From the NCBI GenBank assembly GCA_029747015.1, contig JAKOGI010001248.1, positions 114,501 through 178,500 on the forward strand: a stretch of DNA of 64,000 nucleotides. The letters are read 5' to 3'. Position 1 is the first letter of the stretch. Every line of letters starts with the position of its first letter. Below the pieces are notes generated by a model that ran no database searches, was not told the origin of the DNA, and saw nothing but the letters and a program-made list of their open reading frames with translations. This document shows, in pieces, positions 1-9,799 of the stretch. Source of the DNA: Carnegiea gigantea (Eukaryota > Streptophyta > Magnoliopsida > Caryophyllales > Cactaceae). A program made the translations under genes and the position numbers.

Positions 1-76
1 CTATGGCTTTGGGGAGGGGGGTATATGTGGATATCTCTTCTTGTAGGGCAACTTAACTTGGTTAAGCGGGGAAAGC

Positions 77-84
77 GTTGGGGG
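77..84. repeat. left 8-bp target-site duplication
   Basis: GTTGGGGG lies directly before the terminal TAGGGG of the inverted-repeat unit. It matches GTTGGGGA directly after the opposite terminus at 7 of 8 positions. An 8-bp duplication is the hAT superfamily length. The G-rich sequence limits how much one short match can prove. Confidence 0.6.
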
Positions 85-203
85 TAGGGGTGTCAAACGG
101 GTTGGCGCTGACAAAATAATTTTGACTTTATTTGTTGAATTTACTTTCTTGCCCTTTTTCAATTTTGTTATTTTGCCAAAGTTCTTTAAGGTGTTACTTT
201 AAG

Positions 204-563
204 TTATTCTTCTTCATCAGCATGCTATGTCATTTGGGTGTCGTTTATATTCATATTTGGTTGATACCATACAGTATATTCAAATATTTTTTCTAATAGA
301 GCAATATTATTCTTTAATAAATTTATAGTTATGGGATGAACTTGTACAGGTATAGTTGATAAATAGTTTAATCTATTTTTATAGTGGTCTAACAAATTTT
401 GCCTTATACTTCTATGAGTTAAATCAAAAGATCTTAAATAGTCTCATACTCTTTCTTGAGTATAGTATTTTAGTTCAGGTAAATTAAAGCTTTGTTCTGC
501 CAAATAATTACCTTCTCTATCCCTCTTAGAGTTCGATTGTAATTTGTTTTTAAATAAATTCAT
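204..563 (-). pseudogene. virus 1 small ORF A (left copy, interrupted)
   Basis: A 119-codon frame opens with ATG at 563 just after the primer-binding site, which is where the first small ORF sits in caulimovirids, and closes with TAA at 204-206. It begins MNLFKNKLQSNSKRD and ends in an acidic EEE tail. Two internal stops interrupt this copy, one in the middle and one near the end. The right-arm copy at 9440-9799 has the same length and termini, but its mid-frame stop is at a different place, so the frame was probably once real. I recognise no domain. Position suggests a virion-associated or accessory protein, but that is inference. Confidence 0.55.
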
Positions 564-609
564 TGTTTAAAAGTGTTACTATAGCTGTAAATCTTTTGTT
601 CAGGCTCTA

Positions 610-622
610 GGCTCTGATACCA
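610..622 (-). other. tRNA-Met primer-binding site, virus 1 left copy
   Basis: On the minus strand this reads TGGTATCAGAGCC. It is complementary to the 3' end of plant initiator tRNA-Met, the primer used by caulimovirids for minus-strand synthesis. It is intact and lies 47 nt before the ATG of ORF A and about 480 nt after the TATA box. Confidence 0.85.
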
Positions 623-977
623 TTTAATAAGGAGTCAAGTGATTTTCATGAAAAAAGCGGTAAAACCATTAGTTGAATTAGTTAGGTGATTCACACAAAG
701 AGATCTATCAAATTTTAACAACAGTACTCGGATATTAGATTATCAAATGAAACTTTAAACTTAATGTCAGATAATCCTATTAAAACAATATTGAATCAAA
801 GAAATTATACCTTCAAGAGTTGGATCTATCTTACACCTTCGCGCTCGTCTTACTTTACCCTGACGCAAGACTTACCTACTCGTTCAGACCATCTCCTTCT
901 CCTTGATAGTACTTTCTCTTTGATCAAAGTTGTAATAACAGAATTATAGACACAAAGTTTTAAGAAAAGATTTCTGT

Positions 978-983
978 TTTATT
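978..983 (-). terminator. poly(A) signal, virus 1 left copy
   Basis: AATAAA on the minus strand lies about 120 nt after the TATA box, the short TATA-to-poly(A) spacing expected of a terminally redundant pararetroviral RNA. The right copy has the same signal at 9020-9025. Confidence 0.55.
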
Positions 984-1101
984 TCATTGATATTGTTCTT
1001 CTTTCCCTAAAGGGAGGAAATTAGAATATTTTTTGAGAGATTTCTTACAAAGAGATTTTCTTTCTTCCAAATGCCGATGCCTCTACTAAAATCGGCTAGC
1101 T

Positions 1102-1147
1102 TATTTATAGAGGATGGGGGTGCACTATGACATAAGCGCTTACATCA
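1102..1147 (-). promoter_or_regulatory. pararetroviral promoter, left copy: ocs-type palindrome plus TATA
   Basis: Minus-strand TATAAATA (1109-1102) is preceded by a 20-bp palindrome at 1128-1147. On the plus strand it reads TGACATAAGCGCTTACATCA. This is the bZIP/TGA-factor ocs element consensus TGACGTAAGCGCTTACGTCA with each CG changed to CA (TG on the other strand). The arrangement resembles the as-1 enhancer plus TATA of caulimovirus pregenomic RNA promoters. It fires leftwards, out of the element. Confidence 0.75.
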
Positions 1148-1431
1148 TAGGAAATCTAAAAAGATAAGATTTCCTGGCTAAAAGATAAGCTTCGTAGATA
1201 AGGCTCCACTGTTCTTGATAAGGCTGCTTGATTCTTCTTTGTCATGTAGTGTCGGTAAAGACAAGAGTTGATAATGTTGCGGTCCCTTGTGTCTTGCATG
1301 GTGACAAAGTTGGAAAAGTCGAGTTTGCTTTTGCAATAGTTGTTGGCAAGATCCTAGCCTTACATCTGACTGTCGTTCGGAGGCTACATCTTAACCGTTG
1401 GTAGTAAAAGTTTCTGTTCTAACTTTCTTCA

Positions 1432-1989
1432 TCAGAAGCAAAAGTGTCTCCGCTTCTTCTTCTTCTTGCTTTTTAGTAAACTTGGAGTAATCTTGAGCAA
1501 GCTGCAATGAAGAGCATTGTTTGTTTGTTTGAGGCAGGAAATGTCAAAGTGCATGTCATAACATAGGGGAATTAATACATGAGAGTTGTGTTGATCAAAA
1601 GGGCATATATGCACATCCGGGATGATTTTTGTGACAAAGTAAAAGATATGTGGTTCATAAGCAGTCCAGTAGGTAAAGTATTTCTGGTAATATCGGACTG
1701 ATTCAACATAACCAGTAGGCATTATGATAAGTACTAGATGATTATTGATATCTTGGAGGAGTGCTCTGTAAGCTTGGATGATTTTGAGATATTGATAGAA
1801 GGGCAATTCTTTTGAAAGATACCATTCGTGATCGTCAATAAAAATGACATATTCATTGTAACGAGGTCCAGCAAACGATGTGTAATAAAGATCATGATCT
1901 CGGAGATAGAATAAAAGTGGTTCAAGAGAGTAGTTGAATGGAATAAGATCACTAGGATAGTGGTTCTTTGCTTCCATTGAATAGTTCAA
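1432..1989 (-). pseudogene. virus 1 extra ORF downstream of RNase H (left copy)
   Basis: This 185-codon frame starts MNYSMEAKNHYPSDL and is rich in Tyr, His and Phe. It lies between RNase H and the promoter, the place occupied by the last ORF (transactivator/inclusion-body protein) in several caulimovirid genera. I see no recognised motif. Compared with the 200-codon right copy (8009-8611), this one has a 1-nt deletion after the shared Leu-Leu near codon 165. That turns an acidic Glu-rich tail into a Lys-rich one that ends early. No internal stop precedes that point, unusual next to the battered Pol frame. Function is unknown. Confidence 0.6.
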
Positions 1990-2194
1990 ACAGTTCGTTT
2001 GCCAGTATTGTGAATAACTGGGCTTGAAGCTAATTACTTAGCTTTTAATAGTTGCTTCTCTTTCTCTTCTTCAGAGAGGGGGTTTGAAGCGTTTCCCTGA
2101 TTTGGTCAAAATGAGAGTTCAAGAGTTCAGATGGGATTTTATTCAAATCCATCTTGATAGAGTTCGACTTAAACTGTTTAATAGTTCATTAGAA

Positions 2195-4101
2195 CTACGT
2201 TGTTCCATTGGCGCTTTGCCTTTGTCCAGCGAACTCATGTTCCCTTGTCAAATAATCTGCAATAAAGTTATTTTTCCCTGCAACATGCTCATATACAACA
2301 TTAAATTGGGATAAAAATAGCTGCCATCGATGTAATTTACGCATGTGAGGTCCATTGTCTAAAGCTGGTTTTACGAAAGTGGTTGCTGCTTGATTATCTG
2401 TTAATACTTTAAATGGCTTCGGTAGCAAAAAGAGTCTCCATTTAGTAATTCCTCTAATAATAGCTAAAAGTTCTTTTTCCATTGTATTATAATTTTCTTC
2501 TCATTCAGAAAAAGTTTCACTGTGATAACCACAAATTTCATTTAAATTAGTCTTCAAAACTGCTGCCTATGCTTTGTCAGATGCGTCTGTTTGTAGAATT
2601 AAGTTATCTTCAGGTTTAGGGAGTCTAAGACTGGGAAGTTGTTGACATTCTTCCTTTAATTTCTTTACAATTTCAGTATGTTTTTCTGTCCAACCAAGAG
2701 TATTATTTTTTCTGAGTAGACTTTACAAATCTTTTTTCTTTTTTGCTAAGTCTGGGATATAAGAACTAGCATAGTTTAATAGTCCTAAGAAACCTTGAAT
2801 TTGTTTCTTTGTTCTCAGTTGGTTTGGATACTCCATGATTTTTCTAGAGATATGAGGTTGTAAGCTGATTCCGTTTGTGCCAACTTCAAATCCTAAGAAT
2901 TCAATTTTCTCTTTTTCAATTATAGCTTTTTTCTCACTTAGGCAAATGCCTTCTTTAATCGCTGTTTCCAGAAACGTGTTGAGATGTATTCGATGTTCTT
3001 CAATAGTGTCTGAACTTATTAAAATAGCATCTACATAGACAACAAGAAAACTGTTAAGGTGTTTAAAGGCATCATCCATTCTTCGTTGAAAAATTCTTGG
3101 TGCATTTTTTAGTCCAAAAGGCATAACAATCCATTCATAAAAACCTTGAGGTGTACTAAAACCTGTATATTTAATACTTGTTTCTTCCATTTTAATTTGC
3201 CGAAAGCCAAATTTGCAATCAAATTTTGAGAAGAATTTTCTGTTTTTTACAAGGTTAATTAATACTTCTTTGTTGGGTAAGAAATAGTTATCTGTTTTTG
3301 TAAACTGATTTAGTTTTTATAGTTAATAACCATTCTAGCCTTTCCTCTTCTTCTTTCTGCTTCGTTAACTACCATAAAGGCTTGGGAAGAGTATGCTCCA
3401 TTGGATGGTCTAATGAGTCCTTTTCCAAGTAGTTCTTTTATTTGTATTGAAAATTCCTTGATATCATCTTCAGAGTATAGCATTGGTTTTTCTTTGATAT
3501 AAACTTCTTAAGTTAATTCTATTTTAGCTCGAGGATGTTTAGGTTTCCAAAATTGTAATGGATTTTCAGAACAAATTCGTTTAAGTTTTGCTAAAAGGTC
3601 ATCTTTCTTGATTATGTAAACGGTAAAAATAGGTTTTTGGGTTTGTATTTGAAGTGCGACATGTTCATAACCCTGTCCACTATGCTTTGCTCGCACTCTG
3701 TAAGGTTCTTTGAGGGTTGGGATTTTTAAGGTGTGACCACATTTTGTAATTAAATAGACAGTATAAGGGGTTTGGGTAAATTTCGCAAACTGTTTTAAGA
3801 AGTCATTTCCTAATAAAATATCATAACCAGAATTATACTGGAGTACTGTGGGTATAGGAAGAATTTTGTTGCCTAAAATAATGGAAACATTGCTCTGAAC
3901 CAAATCTAAATAGGCAGGAATAGGATGAACATCTTTGATTCTAATTTTTCGGTCATTTGGGAGTTTATCCCATTTAGGAAGTAAAAAGTCTTGAAAGAAA
4001 GTTACTTCGGATCCTGTATCGATTAAGGCAGTAGTAGTAATGTCCAATTCTTTGACAGTTACATCTATATATGTAAGAATGGGTATTTTCAGTTGCTTCA
4101 T
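2195..4101 (-). pseudogene. virus 1 Pol: retropepsin, reverse transcriptase, RNase H (broken)
   Basis: It starts with ATG at 4101, overlapping the upstream stop (ATGA). Domain order: retropepsin with ALIDTGSEVTFF and, about 90 residues on, GYDILLGNDF (the second retropepsin signature), both in the open part at 3508-4101; RT at about 3500-2700 with the conserved GFYEWIVMPFGLKNAPRIFQ block; RNase H with a FKVLTDNQAA motif at 2482-2195. Breaks: several stops and frameshifts between 3505 and 3200, another near 2720, and the RT catalytic YxDD reads YVDA (second Asp to Ala). Overall length is not a multiple of three. The family (Caulimoviridae Pol, pregenomic RNA to dsDNA) is clear; this copy cannot encode a working enzyme. 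Confidence 0.85.
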
Positions 4102-5391
4102 AGTCGTTCAAGAATGATGGTAGTGTGTTGATTTAAAAGGGTTATCTGAGTAGGACCAATCTCATAGTTAGTATATTGGTAAAGGGAATTCATTCCTAAG
4201 AGTATATGGTAAAAGTCATTTTTAATTGAATGATCAATATAGCAATCAAATTCTAATAGAGTAGAACTAGGAGTTTTCATCATTATTCTAGAGATTTGAT
4301 TTAGAGTTACTTTCTGACCATTGTAGGTAACAAAGTTATATTCTGATGCTGTTGAGACTGCTAGGGGTAAAGGTATACAGTGGCTTTGTGATGCTCCTGT
4401 ATTTATAAGGATTTTATTAGAGATCCATGTTTGTCCATTAAAATAGTCTAATTTTACTTTGTAGGTGCTAGTAACCTTAGTTGTTAATAATGGAGATGTA
4501 AACTTGGGTATTGTTACTGTGCTATAACTTCGTGTTAAAACAGGTTGATTGGCTACTCTTATTCCTTTTTCGGTATAAGAAAGTCTCGGTGCTTGATAGC
4601 TGGTTGATATTTCATCTTCTTCAACTAATTGAAAGTCTGTTAATGCAGGTATTCTGGCTTCTTGCATAGGAGGAGAGATAATAGTACTGACAGTTGAAAA
4701 GATTGGATCGACAGTTATTTTTCCTGTTTGTTTTACATCTTTTATTGGGAAGTTAGTATTTGAAAAAATGTATAATCCTCTATAATAAAAGGATAATGCA
4801 TCATTTCCTGGTTATAATCCAATGTCTGTTAAGAGTTTAAATTGCAAATTTAAAGTATCTTCTATATTTTTACTTTGCAGAGTAACAGAATAATTTGGAT
4901 AACATTCAAAGATTAATTTTTGGTAAATTAGATTCCCCTGTAATGTTGCTAGATGGCTATTCTGTATATTTCGGAATCTTTGATCATGTAATGATAGAAT
5001 AATAGGTGAATTAATGCCTTCTTTGAAACACGCATTTACAGCAATTTGTATTCCTTGTAAATGGACATACTTAATTAACTTCCTGTCTTTAGTGGGAATT
5101 TCTGCTAAAAATTTATCAATTATCTCTTGAGTCATTAATCTTAACCGGATATTTCCGTGCAGATGTTGAATTTTTAACAGATTGTTCTGTAGTATAGAGC
5201 TTAAAATATTTTATTAATTTTCGAGTTAGAAGATCATCTAATTTTTTCATAAAATTTCGAGGATCTTTGAGAGATAACTCAGTTACTATAATTTTTTTAT
5301 AAAGTTTTTGGTTAAAAGCAATTATTCCGGTATAATTTTCATGATTTTCTTGTTCTTGTTGTTGGATAATTTCTGTTTCTTCAGTATTCAT
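4098..5391 (-). pseudogene. virus 1 movement protein joined to a retropepsin-like domain
   Basis: ATG at 5391 overlaps the coat-protein stop by 11 nt. The N-terminal part is a 30K-superfamily movement protein: KLIKYVHLQGIQIAVNA near 5080-5030, a GNLIYQKLIFECYPNYSV block, then a YYRGLY motif. Such proteins line plasmodesmata for cell-to-cell spread. After a linker, 4460-4100 encodes a second retropepsin-like fold: ILINTGASQSH, then HILLGMNSLYQY about 80 residues later. Its catalytic Asp is Asn (AAT). Breaks: a one-base-type frameshift near 5130 and an in-frame TAA at 4812-4814. The stop overlaps the Pol start as ATGA. Finding a protease-like domain on the movement-protein ORF is unexpected to me. 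Confidence 0.75.
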
Positions 5392-6864
5392 CTTCGGTAT
5401 CTGAAGGACTTTCTATTTTTGATGTACTTATTTCAGTTTCTGAGCTAATAGATTTATAGCAACTCGAAATTGCTTCATGTATATTAGTGGTTATTGGATA
5501 CAGTTCATCTTGAATTTCTTCAAATTCTTCTGAGAATAGTTTTGCTATATTTGCTTTTCTTTTGTTACAGTCAATAGATTTATGTCCTATTTCTCCACAA
5601 TTCTAACATTGACAAGCAGTAGGTTTTTTTGTTTCTTTTGTGATATCTATTCTGGGGGTTAAAGTTTTCTTGAGTTAAATTTTCGTATCGAAAATGTTTA
5701 CTACTTTTTTGTGGTTTATTAACTAATTTTTCAGTTTTTGCTTTTTCAGTCTTTGTTCTTTTAGTTGAAAATTTCTTCTTTTTAGAGAATTTTTTCTTTG
5801 GAGTTTTTCTAGGAGTAGTTTTCTTGGTATTCTGTTTTGGAGTTCTTTTTCTTTTAGGTCTAAAATTTGGATAATTTTCACAGCCATACTGTCCTGGTTC
5901 TTTTACATCTTCACAACAAAGAGTTACTTCTTTAATATATCTTCTTCTACTTTCTTGTAAACAAAGCTCCATCATTTCTTTGTTTATTAGAGTCTGAACT
6001 TCGACTACTGATCTAAAAATAGAAGGATGTTTTGCATAAACTTCAAACTTGTCTGAAAAGTATTTATTCCAAGGGTGAGGAAATTTATTTAGTAAAAGTT
6101 GGATATAAGGCTCTTGATTTTCCGTAGAATCATAAAGCTCATAGTAATATTTTTCAAATTCACAAAAGAAACTCTTATAGTTGCATAAGTTATAAATTGG
6201 TAAGTTTGTATAAAGCTTCTTTTTTTCCTTCTAGTCTGTTTAATTCTGGATTTTCAATAAATTCGTATCCTTGAAATTGCCCTAATAGATATTTTTCAAA
6301 GGTCCAAACTCCATGTTTGATGAAAGTTCCAAGATTTCTTTTTACATCCACTTCTAATAAATTTCTTAGTGCTAGAGATATTCCACTATACCAATTTAGT
6401 ACATTTCCTTGCAAAGAGTAAATTATTAAATTGTAGATAGAATTAACATCTCTGTCTTCCGCAGCATAAGTTGGTTCTTGCATTAAAGATAGTATTAGAG
6501 AACTTCTCCAAGTATCTAAAGCTGCTCTTTTATCAGTTACACAGCCTATGTTTAAAAAATATCCCCATGCAGGCACTGGTTCTAAAAGAAATGGATTTTT
6601 TTGTTTAAATTCTTCACTGATAGTGCTTCTTTTTATCGGAGGTCTTCTCTTATTTTGAAAGTCAGCTGTATGTTTATTCTTATGGATTGAATTAGTTCTA
6701 AAAGGATTTGAAGGTTCTCCAATTTTATAATTATTTGGATTATTACTTCCTACACTTCCTGCAGGTGTTCCTACTTGCATGTTTACTTGTTTTACTAGTT
6801 CAGTTAATTGGAGATTTTCAAAGTCATTTAACAGTTCTTCTATAGCTTTATTATATTCACCCAT
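5381..6864 (-). pseudogene. virus 1 coat protein with CCHC zinc knuckle
   Basis: ATG at 6864 overlaps the preceding stop as TAATG; the stop is TGA at 5381-5383. The first 224 codons are open and include a core with ALDTWRSSLILSLM and GNVLNWYSG. The middle shows frame breaks around 6190-5980. Then come a Lys/Arg-rich stretch (5880-5700) for nucleic-acid binding and a zinc knuckle at 5567-5614 of the caulimovirid form CxCx2Cx4Hx4C. In the knuckle the usual Trp codon is a TAG stop. An acidic tail (ESPSDTEDEY) follows. This organisation is standard for pararetroviral capsid proteins. Coat protein before movement protein is the cavemovirus/solendovirus-type order rather than the badnavirus order. 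Confidence 0.8.
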
Positions 6865-7187
6865 TATTGGCTACTTTCTTCTTGTTTCTCTTTGGCTTTT
6901 AATAATCTTCTTTCCTCAATAGTTTTTTAAATAGCTTCTTCTTGTTCTGTTAAAATATTATTCTGATAGCGTTCAATATATTTAGCATCATAACTGTTGG
7001 GATTCACTTTATCGGGAAGTTTAATTTCTATAGGAGTATATTCGCTTTTTTGTTTGGTTTTTAACATTCCTTCAAAGGTTAAATTTATAAGTTGCATCTG
7101 CATTACTAGTTATTTAATAGAGTTATTTATTTCTCTAATTTCATCTTTTACTGCTTTTAGTTCGTTTTCTAATTACGGAAAGGTCAT
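6864..7187 (-). pseudogene. virus 1 small coiled-coil ORF (virion-associated-like)
   Basis: A 107-codon frame from ATG at 7187 to TAA at 6864-6866 overlaps the coat-protein ATG (TAATG), a hallmark of compact caulimovirid small ORFs. It is rich in Glu, Lys and Leu with heptad-like spacing (ENELKAVKDEIREINN), so it probably forms a coiled coil. Three internal stops interrupt it. By position and composition it resembles the virion-associated protein of other genera. That assignment is inference. Confidence 0.5.
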
Positions 7188-7193
7188 CGTTTA

Positions 7194-7437
7194 TTAATCT
7201 TCATTATTAAACCAGAATTCCGTATCAAATTGATCTAAGTTGTTATCAGTGTTGTTTTCTATATTCTCACAAACTTCTATATAAGTTCTTCTTTCTTCTT
7301 CATAAATTAAAAGGTCTAGTCTATCTTCATTTAACCAAATTATTTCTTTAGAGCTATTATTTTTCTTTAATTGTTCAATTTTTTGTATATAAAACTTTTC
7401 TTTTTGTAATATTTCTTTTTTCGAAAGAGTTTGTATA
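7194..7437 (-). pseudogene. virus 1 ORF, 5' end lost at the inversion junction
   Basis: The open frame ending at 7194 is Glu/Asn/Lys-rich and ends TEFWFNNED, 4 nt upstream of the coiled-coil ORF. On the minus strand it stays open to 7517, but 7438-7517 is antisense of the right-arm RNase H region. Its apparent ATG start is therefore an artefact of the junction. The true 5' part of this viral ORF is missing from the unit. Confidence 0.5.
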
Positions 7438-7515
7438 AGTTTTGAAGACTGATTTAAATGAAATTTGTGATTATCACAGTGGAACTTTTTCTGAACAAGA
7501 AGAAAATTAGAATAC

Positions 7516-7783
7516 AATGGAAAAAGAACTCTTAGTGATTATTAAATGAATTACTAAATGGAGACTCTTTTTGCTATTGAAGCCATTTAAAGTATTAACA
7601 GATAATCAAGCAGCAACCACTTTCGTAAAACAAGCTTTAAACAATGGACCTCACATGCGTAAATTACATCGATGGCAGCTATTTCTATCCCAATTTAATG
7701 CTGTATATGAGCATATTGTAGGGAAAAACAACTTTATTGCAGATTATTTGACAAGGGAACATGAGTTCGCTGGACAAAGGTAA
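7516..7783 (+). pseudogene. virus 1 RNase H fragment (right copy)
   Basis: Corresponds to 2195-2482 on the other strand (MEKELL start, FKVLTDNQAATTFV, FIADYLTREHEFAGQR). Stops interrupt the first 15 codons, and a CAA-to-TAA change ends it about 7 codons before the left copy's end. The segment continues the arm leftwards to 7438 as decayed Pol sequence. Confidence 0.75.
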
Positions 7784-8008
7784 AGCGCCAACGGAACAAC
7801 GCAATTCCAATGAACTATAAATAGTTTAAGTCGAACTCTATCAAGATGGATTTGAATAAAATCCCATCTGAACTCTTGAACTCTCATTTTGACCAAATCA
7901 GGGAAACGCTTCAAACCCCCTCTCTGAAGAAGAGAAAGAGAAGCAACTATTAAAAGTTAAGTAATTAGCTTCAAGCCCAGTTATTCACAATACTGGCAAA
8001 CGAACTGT

Positions 8009-8611
8009 TTGAACTATTCAATGGAAGCAAAGAACCACTATCCTAGTGATCTTATTCCATTCAACTACTCTCTTGAACCACTTTTATTCTATCTCCGAGA
8101 TCATGAACTTTATTACATATTGTTTGCTGGACCTCGTTACAATGAATATGCCATTTTTATTTACTATCACGAATGGTATCTTTCAAAAGAATTACCCTTC
8201 TATCAATATCTCAAAATCATCCAAGCTTACAGAGCACTCCTCCAAGATATCAATAATCATCCAGTACTTATCATAATGCCTACTGGTTATGTTGAATCAG
8301 TCCGATATTACCAGAAATACTTTACCTACTGGACTGCTTATGAACCACATATCTTTTACTTTGTCACAAAAATCATCCCGGATGTGCATATATGCCCTTT
8401 TGATCAACACAACTCTCATGTATTAATTCCCCTATGTTATGACATGCACTTTGACATTTCCTGCCTCAAACAAACAAACAATGCTCTTCATTGCAACTTG
8501 CTTCAAGATTACTCCAAGTTTACTAAAAAGCGAGAAGAAGAAGAAGAAGCGGAGACACTTTTGCTTCTGATGAAGAAAGTTAGAACAGAAACTTTTACTA
8601 CCAACGGTTAA
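8009..8611 (+). CDS. virus 1 extra ORF, full-length right copy
   Basis: An intact 200-codon frame, the only viral ORF of the unit that is open end to end. It starts MNYSMEAKNHYPSDL. Residues 20-160 are Tyr/Phe/His-rich with scattered hydrophobic runs. A run of Glu near residues 170-178 gives an acidic tail. It follows RNase H by about 230 nt and precedes the promoter by about 240 nt. Both copies agree over the first 160 codons or so apart from a few substitutions, so this version looks ancestral and the left tail is a frameshift product. I do not recognise the family. Position suggests the caulimovirid 3'-terminal ORF, but there is no motif to support it. Confidence 0.55.
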   Translation: MNYSMEAKNHYPSDLIPFNYSLEPLLFYLRDHELYYILFAGPRYNEYAIFIYYHEWYLSKELPFYQYLKIIQAYRALLQDINNHPVLIIMPTGYVESVRYYQKYFTYWTAYEPHIFYFVTKIIPDVHICPFDQHNSHVLIPLCYDMHFDISCLKQTNNALHCNLLQDYSKFTKKREEEEEAETLLLLMKKVRTETFTTNG

Positions 8612-8854
8612 GATGTAGCCTCCGAACGACAGTCAGATGTAAGGCTAGAATCTTGCTAACAACTATTGCAAAAGCAAACTCGGCTTTTCCAACTTTGTCA
8701 CCATGTAAGACACAAGGGACCGCAACATTATCAACTCTTATCTTTACCGACACTACATGACAAAGAAGAATCAAGCAGCCTTATCAAGAACAGTGGAGCC
8801 TTATCTACGAAGCTTATCTTTTAGCCAGGAAATCTTATCTTTTTAGATTTCCTA

Positions 8855-8900
8855 TGATGTAAGCACTTATGTCATAGCGCACCCCCGTCCTCTATAAATA
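8855..8900 (+). promoter_or_regulatory. pararetroviral promoter, right copy: ocs-type palindrome plus TATA
   Basis: TGATGTAAGCACTTATGTCA at 8855-8874, then TATAAATA at 8893-8900. The palindrome is the ocs/TGA-factor element with CG-to-TG/CA changes, one more than the left copy. Spacing from palindrome to TATA is 18 bp. It fires rightwards out of the element. Confidence 0.75.
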
Positions 8901-9019
8901 AGCTAGCCGATTTTAGTAGAGGCATCGGCATTTGGAAGAAAGAAAATCTCTTTGTAAGAAATCTCTCAAAAAATATTCTAATTTCCTCCCTTTAGGGAAA
9001 GAAGAACAATTATCAATGA

Positions 9020-9025
9020 AATAAA
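9020..9025 (+). terminator. poly(A) signal, virus 1 right copy
   Basis: AATAAA lies 127 nt after the TATA box, the position expected for a signal bypassed on first passage around a circular pararetroviral template. Confidence 0.5.
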
Positions 9026-9380
9026 AGAGAAATCTTTCCTCAAAACTTTGTGTCTATAATTCTGTTATTACAACTTTGATCAAAGAGAAAGTACTATCAA
9101 GGAGAAGGAGAAGGTCTGAACGAGTAGGTAAGTCTCACGTCAGGGTGGAGTAAGACGAGCGCGAAGGAGTAAGGCAGATCCAACTCTTGAAGGTATAATT
9201 TCTTTGATTCAATATTGTTTTAATAGGATTATCTGATATTAAGTTTAAAGTTTCATTTGATAATCTAGTATCCGAGTACGGTTGTTAAAATTTGATAGAT
9301 CTCTTTGTGTGAATCACCTAACTAATTCAACCAATGGTTTTACCGCTTTTTCCATAAAAACCACTTGACTCCTTATTAAA

Positions 9381-9393
9381 TGATATCAGAACC
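9381..9393 (+). other. decayed primer-binding site, virus 1 right copy
   Basis: TGATATCAGAACC corresponds to the intact TGGTATCAGAGCC of the left arm with two G-to-A changes, the typical decay seen elsewhere in the arms. Confidence 0.7.
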
Positions 9394-9439
9394 TAGAGCC
9401 TGAACAAAAGATTTACAGCTATAGTAACACTTTTAAACA

Positions 9440-9799
9440 ATGGATTTATTTAAAAATAAATTACAATCGAACTCTAAAAGGGATAGAGAAGGTAATTATT
9501 TGGCAGGATAAAGTTTTAATTTACCTGAACTAAAATACTATACTCAAAAAAGAGCACGGAACTATTTAAGATCTTTTGATTTAACTCACAGAAGTATAAG
9601 GCAAAACTTGTTAAACCACTATAAAAATAGATTAAACTATTTATCAACTATACCCGTACAAGTTCATCCCATAACTATAAATTTATTAAAGGATAATATT
9701 GCTCTATTAGAAAAAACATTTGAATATACTGTATGGTATCAACCAAATATGAATATAAACGGCTCCCAAATAACATAACATACTGATGAAGAAGAATAA
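9440..9799 (+). pseudogene. virus 1 small ORF A (right copy, interrupted)
   Basis: Same 119-codon frame as 204-563, starting MDLFKNKLQSNSKRD and ending at TAA 9797-9799. A CAA-to-TAA-type stop follows codon 23. The mid-frame stop of the left copy is absent here. It lies 47 nt after the primer site. After its stop, a basic frame (GKITKLKKGKKVNST) stays open to the element end in both arms and may be the start of the next viral ORF. Confidence 0.55.

Larger units (their letters stand above)
85..2561 (-). repeat. left inverted arm, virus 1
   Basis: Reading leftwards on the minus strand the arm holds RNase H, an extra ORF, promoter, leader, primer-binding site and small ORF A. It pairs with 7438-9918. 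Over the first 250 bp compared by eye it is about 95 percent identical, and most differences are transitions. The inner boundary is at the shared string AGTTTTGAAGAC. Confidence 0.85.

Noticed and set aside
7438..7517. ATG start of the 107-codon frame ending at 7194
   Set aside because: This part is the antisense of the right-arm RNase H region, so the start was created by the inversion junction. Only 7194-7437 was kept.
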